A stretch of 64,000 nt of DNA from Hahella sp. KA22 (GTDB lineage: Bacteria > Pseudomonadota > Gammaproteobacteria > Pseudomonadales > Oleiphilaceae). The notes below the pieces were generated by a model, which searched no databases, was not told where the DNA came from, and was given only the letters and a program-made list of their open reading frames with translations. The stretch's first letter is position 1; every line of letters starts with the position of its first letter. The position numbers were made by a program, and so were the translations under genes. The stretch covers positions 4,073,644 through 4,137,643 of the forward strand of contig NZ_CP035490.1 of assembly GCF_004135205.1 (NCBI RefSeq), written 5' to 3'. Shown piece after piece: positions 1 through 7,686 of the stretch.

Positions 1-157
1 CGACTCCATCCTGATAGAAAAAATAGGGAGGAAACTCCGTATTATGAGCAAGCACCCTGAAGACTTCCGCATGCGCCCCGCCCTTCGGCCATATCCCGAT
101 CAGGAGAACGAGGAGGCTTCTCAGAAAGATACCCGCCAACAGCTTTCGTAGGGTCAT
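1..157 (-). CDS. Periplasmic solute-binding protein, N-terminal part (cut by window edge)
   Basis: The reverse strand reads from an ATG at 155-157 to the window edge without a stop. The first about 30 residues form a signal peptide: basic MTLRKLL, a hydrophobic stretch ending in LLVLLIGIW, then a likely cleavage after GAHA. The mature start (VFRVLAHNTEFPPYFF) has the strand followed by a PPY/PPF motif that opens family 3 (amino-acid type) solute-binding proteins. The protein therefore probably works in the periplasm. Only about 52 residues are visible, so the ligand cannot be guessed. It lies upstream of and in the same direction as a second family 3 binding protein at 414-1139, but no permease or ATPase gene is seen for either. 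Confidence 0.6.
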   Translation of the reverse strand, partial: MTLRKLLAGIFLRSLLVLLIGIWPKGGAHAEVFRVLAHNTEFPPYFFYQDGV

Positions 158-345
158 TCTTGCTCTAACTTTTATTGCAAAGGCTTGTGAAAAGCGTTGG
201 CTTTCCTTGCGTCCAATTGACGCCGCCTCAGCGTACGCGCTCGCTACCGTAAACGCCTTGGACGTTACAGTGGCTACCAGTTAATGCAGTCTGCTCTGAT
301 CATCTCCTTTTTTGCATGACACATTTGTAAATCAATGCAAATTCA

Positions 346-394
346 GCCGCCAGACCACCCCGCCCGTTTGCACGAGGCCGGCTTGTCTGGCGGC
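346..394 (-). terminator. Long-loop hairpin after the binding-protein gene
   Basis: Perfect 10-base arms GCCGCCAGAC (346-355) and GTCTGGCGGC (385-394) enclose a GC-rich 29-base loop, just past the stop of the minus-strand gene ending at 414. There is no clear U-tract, so intrinsic termination is only possible. Confidence 0.35.
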
Positions 395-413
395 AGGGGT
401 AAAAGTGGACGGG

Positions 414-1139
414 TTATTTGACCCCGTAATCCGCCAGGATCTTATCGTAGGTTCCGTCCGCTTTGATGGCGGCGAGGCCGCGATTGTAGGCGTCGATGAT
501 TTTCTGGCCCTGAGCGTTGGCCTTGCCGGTGGCCACATGCAGGTCGTTCACCGACAGGGCGTTACTGGTGAACTCCACCGAGCCCAGGTCGATGCCAGCG
601 TCCTTCATGACAGATTTGGCGACGATCTCATCTTCCAGAGTCAGGTCCACGCGATCGCTCAACAGCTTTTTAACGTTGGCCTCAATCGTCCCCGCTTCCG
701 GTCTGGAGAAATTAGTGGCATGGGTGAACTCGTCGCCATAGCCGTAACCGCTGACGATGCCGACCTTCTTCCCGCTGAGACTATCCAGGCCATTGAACTC
801 AAACGGGTCGCCTTTGCGCTTGATAAACTTGATGCTGTTTTGCGCGTAATAGTTGCTGTAATTCAGCACCTTGGCGCGCTCCTCCGTGAACCAGGCGCCG
901 GGCAATATGTCGATATTGCCGTTGATCACATCATTCAACGCCCGTTTCCATGGCAGGATTTTGAAATCCACCGTGTACCCCTCTTTCTCCATTGCCGCTT
1001 TCAGCAGCGCAATGGATATTCCGGGATCACTCCCCTCCTGTATAAACGGCGGCCAAGGGTCCTGCGCAGCGGTGACGGTTTCCGCCTGAGCGGAAAACGC
1101 AACGAGCATGGTCAGAATCAAGGTAGAAAGAGCCTTCAT
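414..1139 (-). CDS. Amino-acid-type ABC transporter substrate-binding protein (family 3)
   Basis: A 241-residue secreted protein. Start: ATG at 1137-1139, preceded by AGAGAGG about eight bases upstream and followed by a clear signal peptide (MKALSTLILTMLVAFSAQA). The mature part begins VTAAQDPWPPFIQEG, the usual first strand and ligand loop of SBP_bac_3 proteins. It continues with the alternating segments of a two-lobe periplasmic binding fold (GNIDILPGAWFTEERAKVLNYS; LSGKKVGIVSGYGYGDEF) and ends at the normal family length. Its role would be to capture a small polar ligand, perhaps an amino acid, in the periplasm. No permease or ATPase gene lies nearby, so it is either an orphan binding protein, common in large marine genomes, or works with a distant transporter. 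The ligand is not predictable from sequence alone. Confidence 0.8.
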   Translation of the reverse strand: MKALSTLILTMLVAFSAQAETVTAAQDPWPPFIQEGSDPGISIALLKAAMEKEGYTVDFKILPWKRALNDVINGNIDILPGAWFTEERAKVLNYSNYYAQNSIKFIKRKGDPFEFNGLDSLSGKKVGIVSGYGYGDEFTHATNFSRPEAGTIEANVKKLLSDRVDLTLEDEIVAKSVMKDAGIDLGSVEFTSNALSVNDLHVATGKANAQGQKIIDAYNRGLAAIKADGTYDKILADYGVK

Positions 1140-1537
1140 GCTTAAACCTCTCTGTGTGAGATAGATCATTGGCGTAGGCCGATAAACTTCGGGGCGCAAG
1201 TTCATCAGGCGAAGGTCGAACGGCATTGTTTACATATCCCCAGGGTGGCGTGGCGCAGCGGCCAGCAACTGTTAATAAGGTTAGTTTATAAACAGATCGC
1301 CAACAAATTGGAGAACCGCCGTGCGAGGGCCTTTTGGGAGACAATATTGGGGGTGGCGGTAGTTTTGAGCATGGGTGCAGCCTTGAGCGTTTGAATGTTG
1401 GAAGGCGCTGCGCTTTTCCAACCTACTTTGGGAGGGGGTGTTAGTTGTAGGTTGGATAAGCGAAGCGCCATCCAACTCTTTTCGGGGATCGGGAAATGAG
1501 CGCCGGAGTCCGATTCAACTCCGGCGCATGAGAAAGG
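1140..1537. other. Gene-free spacer with REP-like palindromes
   Basis: About 400 bases between two minus-strand genes. The only organised structure is the pair of palindromes listed separately. Short open frames here overlap the repeats, lack ribosome sites and are not believed. Confidence 0.6.
1397..1476. repeat. Pair of inverted REP-like palindromes
   Basis: Unit 1 (1397-1422) has arms GTTGGAA/TTCCAAC around GGCGCTGCGCTT. Unit 2 (1451-1476) has arms GTTGGAT/ATCCAAC around AAGCGAAGCGCC. The cores read as reverse complements of each other, and CTAC/GTAG flanks sit on the facing sides, so the units are head to head. This is the layout of a small BIME-like element. Palindromes containing GCGAAGCGC and TTGGAT are common between genes in gammaproteobacteria. 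Confidence 0.65.
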
Positions 1538-4500
1538 CTAGCGATCGCTAATCAGATAGACGTTGTCGGCGGCGCCTTTGGGCAGTTCGGTGGCGCTTTG
1601 GAACAGGAAGTTCTGGAAGTTATTCGCGCCGTTGAGCACATGAATTTCCGTACTGTTCACGCCATTGCGTTTGAAGCCGATCAGATCCGGCGCGCCGTCG
1701 CCATTGAAATCCGCCACGCGGAAGCTCCAGTTGTCGTTGGTGACATGCAGCGCCGTCGCCGAATGCACGACAAAATTGTCGTAGCCGCTTTGGGCGCTCA
1801 GTATGTGCACTTCCGTTCTGTTGGAGCCGCCCTGTTTGGAGATATACCAGAGGTCGGGCCTGCCGTCGCGGTCATAATCGCTGATCAGGAACTCATCCGA
1901 CGAGTTCGGTCGCAACCCCAGTCCTGTGGCGTCATGCAACAGGAAGTTCTGCGGGTTTCTCCCGTCCAGCACATGCACCTCGGTGCGGCCGCTGCCCGTC
2001 GTGTTATGCAAGATGGCCCAGATATCCGGCTGGCCGTCGCCGTTGTAGTCCCGTATCGCCATGTCATCGTTGACGTTCATGTAGCCCAGCGCCGTGCCGG
2101 ACTGGAAGATAAAACGCTGCAATCCGCTCTTGCCGTCCATGATATGCACTTCCGTGGTTCCCGTGCCGGTATTGCGCTTTTTGAAACCGGCGATATCCAT
2201 GTAGCCGTCGCGGTCCCAGTCCGTCATGTCAAACTGCCAGGCTTCGTCGGTCGGCTCCAGCGCGCTGTTCTGGGCGGCGGTGGAGATAAAGCTCTTGCTG
2301 CGCAACAACTTCTGAAACGAGGTTCTGACGCCGCCTTGTTTGTTCAGCACATAGACATTGGGAGCCAGCGGGCGGTTGGCGCCGGGCGCGCACCCGGGAT
2401 TCAAACATACGAAGATAGAACCCAGTTCGCCGGGATTTCTGAAATCCGCGCCTGCGGGCGCTTTGAAACGTACAAACAAGCTGCCGTTTTCATAAGCCCA
2501 GGCGTTGCCGTCAAACGCCCGCAGCGCGGCCCAGGGACCGACGGAACCCAACTGAATCAGCGGGCCGGCGAAACCGTACTGCCCCGCTGGCGTTCCCAGA
2601 TAGACATACACGCTGGGCGCCACGCCCGGCAGCTCCAGAGTCACGTACTCGCCGCTGCTCATGCTGTGATAATCGAAGCGGGTGATGCTGGGGATCTGGT
2701 CGTGATAGATGTAGCTGTAGTTATACGCGCCGTCGACCATCGGCAACAGACTAACGCCTTCGATTTCCTTGCGGGACTCGGTATAACGGGCGCCGTCGCT
2801 GCGGAAGAAGGTGCTGTCCTGACGTCTGCGGCTGACCAGCGGCGCCGGCGGCAGCCAGATTTCATCAGAAGGACGCACCTCCACGTAGGCGAAACGACGG
2901 CGACTTTCCATGCCGCTCAGCCCATCTTTGATGCGGCTGCTGTTACCGTCCACCAGCATGGGATGGTCCTGGGTGATGGCGGTCATGGGCTGGCCGGTGA
3001 ACGTCCCGTCCACATCGTAAATCGCGCCGTTGAACCAGACCGGGCCGATGTAGTCATTGCGATAGCGCACCTGATAACTGCCCGGAGATACTGTGGTGTT
3101 ATGCAGGGAATGCCCTGAGTATTTGATGTTGGCGCCCCACTGGTCGAACAGGGTGAAATTATCCCGTTCGAAACCGGTGAAATGGGAATCGCGAATACGC
3201 ACCGGCCCGTCATACAGAATATGTCCGATCGCCAATCCGATCACGCCGCTGGACGCGGATAGCCCCAACGGCGCCACTGGCTCGTAGTTTTCCGAAGCGC
3301 CCACCCAGAGCACGCGGTTGTAGTCCGTCACCCAGGTGCTGGCCTCGCCTTCATAATTGTCCGCCACGATCAGATCGTTGTAGGTGCTTTTGCCGCGATT
3401 GCCGCCTACGCGGGAATACATGCCCAGGTAGTTTTTATATACCGTCAGCCCATTAATGACCGGCTCCTGTTGGGGCATGTAGTCATTGTTCAGATTAGGC
3501 GTCTGTGAAGCGTCATTGGGGGTGGGAGCCATACCCAGCAACCAGCCGTGAAAGCTGGAGTGCGCGGTGTTATTGTCAATAGCGCCGGCGGGCAGGTTCT
3601 GCACATTGGGATTCAATCCCTGCTGAAAAACCGGACTGTTCGGATTCTGATGAAAGGCGAACCAGAAGCCGGACCCGTCGGAGCCGGCAGCGTGATTATT
3701 CTGCACAATATTGTTGGGATTGGTGATCCAGAAAGTGGACGGACCACTGGCGTTTCGCAATCGGCCATTGGTGAAGTCGCTGGGCAGCAGCGCGTATTCC
3801 GGCGCGGGCTTTCGGGTCACCATGCCCAGATTGCCGACAATGCGATTGCCGGTTTCGTTGCCGTCCTCCATGAACACCGCATGACCCAGGTTGTCGTAGC
3901 AGACGTTGTTTTCCACTGCCGCGTTGTTCGTGCCATGAATGGTAATCGCGCGATTGTAGGTGTGGTGGATACTGGAATTGCGAATGTACTGCCCGGCCAC
4001 GTTTCCAGCCAGATGCCAATGGAAGGGATAACGGCCCAGCTTGCGGCGCTGCCCCATACGGGTCAACTCCACATTGGACAGACGACCGAAGGCGCCGCGC
4101 ATCACCATGATGTTGCCGCCATAAGCGATACGGCCGCTGTCTGCGTCTCCCTGAATCTTCAGGTTGCGTGACAGCAGGCCCACTTCCGCGCGTTCATCCA
4201 GCGTCCAGTTTTGCCCGTTATCGCTGTATTCCTGCAGTTTGCCAAAGTGGTTGTAAGCGAGGCGGTCATTGAGCGTGAGCGTCTTTCTGTCGCCGCTCAG
4301 GCTGACGATGGTAAATTCCTCAGCGTGATTCATGTCGAAATCGCTGGAGGCGATGACAATACGATCCCCCGCTCGCCAGTTCACGGTCTCTTTCAGCGTG
4401 ATGCTGTTGTCGCCAATCGCAGCGGAAGCGCCCAGTTGCGTCCAGGATCGCTGGGGCTGGCCATGCATTTCGATACGACCGCCGTTCATGGCGTGAATCA

Positions 4501-5407
4501 GCTTGGATTCCGCCGCCGGATTATCTCCCAGCAAAGTAATCACGCCCTGGCCATTGAACGGCGCCTCTTCCCTGCCCAGCTCCAATAAGCCGCCCGCCAT
4601 GACGTGGATTTCCGCCACATCCAAGGTAAAGTCGCGGTTGACGGGCGCGGTGAGAATGCCCTCGTTGATGATCACATTCGCTGCGTTCAGGTTATCCAGC
4701 GCGATGGTGGCGCCGGCGGGAATGTAGACTTCTTCGCCCGGACCGGGAACCGAGTTCTCCAGCCAGGACGAAGCTTCCGACCACAAAGGCAGCCTTTCCA
4801 ACTGCACGTCGTCGACAAAAGCCGTGTTATCGCCAGAGGCGCTCAAACCGCTCAACAATAATTGGTATTTACCGGGTTCCAGCCACATCGCCGTGGAATG
4901 ATACAGGCGATAATTGCTGTCCTGGGGGCGGATTCGGCCAATCTGGCTGCCGGCGAGCGATACGCGCAGCGTTTGCCCTTGAGCAGAGTTGATACATCCA
5001 CGTTGCGCGCCTTGCAGATTGACGCGGTAAACGCCTGCGCTGGGGATGGTAATGGTTTTCTGCACCTGCCCTGTCTGCTGAATAAACAGGGCCTGCTGAC
5101 CCTGGGGCGTGGCGGGGTTGCATGAGGTAAACGCAGAGCCGTTTTCGGTAATGCCCGCGCCATCGGCGAAGGCCCACTCACCGCCTCTGGGAAGATATTG
5201 ATAGCCTCCCGAGGGAACATCCGGCGCTTCAAAGCCGGAGTCGCCGATGGGCGTCATAATGCCCTCGCTGACCGCCGTCACCGCCATGGCGTTCTGGTAA
5301 AACGTCAGCGCCGCGACGGTCGTCAGTATGGAGAGCGCCCCCTTGCGTCTTAAGACTGAGCCGCGCGCCGGCTCGTCAGTATGATTATTCGTGTCACCCA
5401 AGTTCAT
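1538..5407 (-). CDS. Large secreted G8 / parallel beta-helix protein with FG-GAP-type repeats
   Basis: A 1289-residue protein. Start: ATG at 5405-5407, with GGAAG eight bases upstream; an in-frame GTG at 5420-5422 has no comparable site. A basic N-terminus (LRRKG) and hydrophobic stretch ending QNAMA look like an export signal. After an N-terminal beta-rich region comes a G8-like domain (about 210-340: WSEASSWLENSVPGPGEEV, then IPAGATIALD). Next is a right-handed beta-helix (about 340-800) containing LGRYPFHWHLAG, NRAITIHGTNNA and NNVCYDNLGHAVFMEDG. These resemble the conserved core of animal CEMIP/TMEM2 hyaluronidases and fibrocystin-L. The C-terminus has four repeats with calcium-loop motifs DWDRDGYMD, DYNGDGQPD, DYDRDGRPD and DFNGDGAPD. 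The likely role is extracellular carbohydrate binding or cleavage. Substrate and activity are unknown. Confidence 0.8.
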   Translation of the reverse strand: MNLGDTNNHTDEPARGSVLRRKGALSILTTVAALTFYQNAMAVTAVSEGIMTPIGDSGFEAPDVPSGGYQYLPRGGEWAFADGAGITENGSAFTSCNPATPQGQQALFIQQTGQVQKTITIPSAGVYRVNLQGAQRGCINSAQGQTLRVSLAGSQIGRIRPQDSNYRLYHSTAMWLEPGKYQLLLSGLSASGDNTAFVDDVQLERLPLWSEASSWLENSVPGPGEEVYIPAGATIALDNLNAANVIINEGILTAPVNRDFTLDVAEIHVMAGGLLELGREEAPFNGQGVITLLGDNPAAESKLIHAMNGGRIEMHGQPQRSWTQLGASAAIGDNSITLKETVNWRAGDRIVIASSDFDMNHAEEFTIVSLSGDRKTLTLNDRLAYNHFGKLQEYSDNGQNWTLDERAEVGLLSRNLKIQGDADSGRIAYGGNIMVMRGAFGRLSNVELTRMGQRRKLGRYPFHWHLAGNVAGQYIRNSSIHHTYNRAITIHGTNNAAVENNVCYDNLGHAVFMEDGNETGNRIVGNLGMVTRKPAPEYALLPSDFTNGRLRNASGPSTFWITNPNNIVQNNHAAGSDGSGFWFAFHQNPNSPVFQQGLNPNVQNLPAGAIDNNTAHSSFHGWLLGMAPTPNDASQTPNLNNDYMPQQEPVINGLTVYKNYLGMYSRVGGNRGKSTYNDLIVADNYEGEASTWVTDYNRVLWVGASENYEPVAPLGLSASSGVIGLAIGHILYDGPVRIRDSHFTGFERDNFTLFDQWGANIKYSGHSLHNTTVSPGSYQVRYRNDYIGPVWFNGAIYDVDGTFTGQPMTAITQDHPMLVDGNSSRIKDGLSGMESRRRFAYVEVRPSDEIWLPPAPLVSRRRQDSTFFRSDGARYTESRKEIEGVSLLPMVDGAYNYSYIYHDQIPSITRFDYHSMSSGEYVTLELPGVAPSVYVYLGTPAGQYGFAGPLIQLGSVGPWAALRAFDGNAWAYENGSLFVRFKAPAGADFRNPGELGSIFVCLNPGCAPGANRPLAPNVYVLNKQGGVRTSFQKLLRSKSFISTAAQNSALEPTDEAWQFDMTDWDRDGYMDIAGFKKRNTGTGTTEVHIMDGKSGLQRFIFQSGTALGYMNVNDDMAIRDYNGDGQPDIWAILHNTTGSGRTEVHVLDGRNPQNFLLHDATGLGLRPNSSDEFLISDYDRDGRPDLWYISKQGGSNRTEVHILSAQSGYDNFVVHSATALHVTNDNWSFRVADFNGDGAPDLIGFKRNGVNSTEIHVLNGANNFQNFLFQSATELPKGAADNVYLISDR

Positions 5408-5942
5408 TTTATAGTCTTCCACAGTGCATTGATTCTTAGCTCTGGCTCGCCTGAACCCCGTTTAAAGGCGTTGGGAGACAACGTCCTTAACAGACGTAGA
5501 AATCCCCTATCCAAAATCACCCTTAAACGTTTCAGATTCGACATAGATAAATTAAGTAAAAAGTTCGGCATTGCTATCTTGTCGCCGAAACCAGAACCTC
5601 ATCCTTTAAGGCGAATAACCGAAATGCATCAAGCCAATAACCGCTGGCGCGGCAATCAAATTAATGCGATGTTTCCGTTATCCGTATCCCAAGTGAACAT
5701 TAACATAAGTTCACAGTTAATCCTCTAGGGCAATCTTAATAACCCATACGGCATAACGATAAATAAAGAATTATCAGAATTAATATGCAACTTAATCTGC
5801 ATCACCAATGATAGGTTTTCATATTCTAATTATGCGTCGTTGTAACCTGTTTCGTATGATCCCACAGTCCTGCTGACAGGCCCTGCAAGCCTCATTTAGA
5901 TTATTCAGCGACATAGCGACATATAGAAAGGGAGATCTTTTC
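5408..5942. other. AT-rich divergent promoter region
   Basis: About 535 bases between divergent genes starting at 5407 (minus) and 5943 (plus), much richer in A and T than its surroundings. It contains a short inverted repeat, GTGAAC (5693-5698) and GTTCAC (5709-5714), separated by ten bases, which could be a regulator site. No gene is supported. Confidence 0.45.
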
Positions 5943-6215
5943 GTGTCAGAACTTATTAGTGAAATGAAGAAATTCGACGAAACCTGGGAAAAGGAAACGC
6001 TCAAGGCTTTTTCCCGTTTGTTTTCATCGCAGCAAATAACGGAGTTTGATCAGGCTTTGTTCGGCGATCAATTTGATAACTTTCGTCAGGGAATGAGCGT
6101 CATGTTTCCTGATTCGGATGATATTAATTTTAAAAGAATAAGGTCCAACAGATTAAAGCTTCTCGGTTATAGCTGGCAGGCGGATATAAAAACATGGATC
6201 AAAGTGTCGGATTAA
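5943..6215 (+). CDS. Small uncharacterised protein (90 aa)
   Basis: Begins at GTG 5943 with AGGGAG about eight bases upstream. The protein (MSELISEMKKFDETWEKE...) is charged, with no signal peptide or membrane segment, so probably cytoplasmic. Alternating acidic and basic residues with regular hydrophobics suggest a mostly helical fold. I recognise no family. It stands alone between the promoter of the G8-domain gene and the end of the polyketide cluster, and has a credible terminator of its own. The good ribosome site and terminator argue that it is a real gene despite its small size. Confidence 0.6.
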   Translation: MSELISEMKKFDETWEKETLKAFSRLFSSQQITEFDQALFGDQFDNFRQGMSVMFPDSDDINFKRIRSNRLKLLGYSWQADIKTWIKVSD

Positions 6216-6282
6216 TTACTTCATGATGCATAAACCGCCTGCTTTTCGTTTAAACAACCCGACAATCAGGCGGCGACATTCA

Positions 6283-6320
6283 AACGCTGACCGTTAACGG
6301 GACAGCGTTGTTTATTATTT
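6283..6320 (+). terminator. Intrinsic terminator after the 90-aa gene
   Basis: Arms AACGCTG (6283-6289) and CAGCGTT (6303-6309) enclose a second palindrome, CCGTTAACGG (6291-6300), followed by a T-rich tail (GTTTATTATTTTG). It lies between convergent genes, and the T tail serves the plus strand. Confidence 0.6.
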
Positions 6321-6322
6321 TG

Positions 6323-7567
6323 CTAATCCGCGTATTTCACCTGCCGCGTCAGGCTCAATTGTTCTTTGCAGCAAACCAGAATCGCCAGGCAGACGCAGAG
6401 CAGCGCGGAGACGATGGGGGCGTTGACGCTGATGTTGGCCACAAAGCCGAAGGCGAAGCCGGAGAAGCCTGCGCTGAAGGCGGCGATGGCGGCGGCCATG
6501 CCCATCATGGAGCCTTGTCTGCTCGCATCGACGCTGATAGAAAGCTGCGCCATCAAGCCGCTATATGACAGGCCAAAGCCCACTGCGCCCAATACCGCCA
6601 GCAGATACAGCGCGTAGGGGTGTGTGCTAAGCAGGGTTCCGCCGATACAGAGCGCCATCAGCGTCAACGCCAGTCCAACCATGCCCAGAGGCTTCAGCAT
6701 TTTCATGGCGGCGCCCACCAGAAACAGGAACGCCGCCGCCAGGCCAAAGCCGACCCAGGAGACGAAGCTGCTCACTTCCTGCTGACCGAAACCGAGCCCG
6801 CCAGTCAGATACAGACCGATAAACTGGAAGAAGGTATTCCACCCCACCAGCATCAACAGCAGGAGCAAGGCGTAGGTGCGGATATCCTTGATCCTGACTG
6901 CGTCGAGCAGGTTTGCTATAGGATTGGGAAGCGCCATCGCGCGGCTCTCGACGTCCCGTTTCTGGTCCTGGAATACAAGCAGCAGGATCAGCAAATTCAC
7001 CACGGACAGCGCCGCCACAAAGATAAAAGGCGTTTGCAGATTGAACCAGGGGACTAGCGCGGGATCGCTCAGATAACCGCCGATCAATGGGCCGACGACA
7101 TAGCCCAGGGAGACAAAGAACATGATGTAGCCAATATACCTGGCCCGCTGTTTCTCCTCGGTGACATCGATAATGGAAGCCTGCGCGACGGGCAGACTGC
7201 CGGAAAAGAAACCGCCGATAAGGCGCCCGGCCATGAACAGCCACAGGCTCTTGAACGCCAACGCGAGCGCCAGAAACACATAGCTCATCGCCAGGCCGCT
7301 CAGGCACAGCAGCAACGTCTTCTTTCTTCCCAGCCCGTCAGAAAGCGCACCCAACAACGGCGCACCGAAAAACATGGCGATGGAAAACGCCCCCAGCGCC
7401 ACGCCGTAAACGCCATTACGGAAACCTTCAGAGCCTTCGCTGATCAGCCCGGCCACGGGATCGTGGGCGATGGGCGTCAACATGGGAATAATCAGGCTGG
7501 CGCCCAGATTATCAATGAAGATAACCAGATAAATGCCGATTAAACTCAACATCCTTATGTTTGTCAT
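6323..7567 (-). CDS. MFS efflux transporter, probable exporter of the cluster product
   Basis: A 414-residue integral membrane protein with the hydrophobic pattern of a 12-helix major facilitator. Helix 1 is LIGIYLVIFIDNLGASLIIPMLTP cut at its polar end. The loop 2-3 signature GALSDGLGRKKTLL has the G-x-L-S-D-x-x-G-R-K-x motif of drug:H+ antiporters, and FVSLGYVVGPLIGGYL matches the motif C of exporters. Start: ATG at 7565-7567 with AGAGG upstream. It is the last gene of the minus-strand polyketide cluster, 119 bases past the thioesterase gene, where an export or self-resistance pump is expected. Lankacidin clusters also carry transporter genes. Substrate assignment rests on position only. 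Confidence 0.82.
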   Translation of the reverse strand: MTNIRMLSLIGIYLVIFIDNLGASLIIPMLTPIAHDPVAGLISEGSEGFRNGVYGVALGAFSIAMFFGAPLLGALSDGLGRKKTLLLCLSGLAMSYVFLALALAFKSLWLFMAGRLIGGFFSGSLPVAQASIIDVTEEKQRARYIGYIMFFVSLGYVVGPLIGGYLSDPALVPWFNLQTPFIFVAALSVVNLLILLLVFQDQKRDVESRAMALPNPIANLLDAVRIKDIRTYALLLLLMLVGWNTFFQFIGLYLTGGLGFGQQEVSSFVSWVGFGLAAAFLFLVGAAMKMLKPLGMVGLALTLMALCIGGTLLSTHPYALYLLAVLGAVGFGLSYSGLMAQLSISVDASRQGSMMGMAAAIAAFSAGFSGFAFGFVANISVNAPIVSALLCVCLAILVCCKEQLSLTRQVKYAD

Positions 7568-7686
7568 AAAACCTCTCGTACTGGAGCGCCCTAGGAGGAC
7601 GCCCTATATTTTTCCCATTATTTGCTATTTGATTTGGCGCTTTATTCGCCTCTTAACCCTGGCCAGTGCGCCGAAACTTCTTCGTC

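Noticed and set aside
1598-3118. Long plus-strand open frame of 506 codons
   Set aside because: It lies antisense to the G8/beta-helix gene, has a repetitive His/Arg/Val-rich translation typical of GC-rich shadow frames, and lacks a ribosome site.
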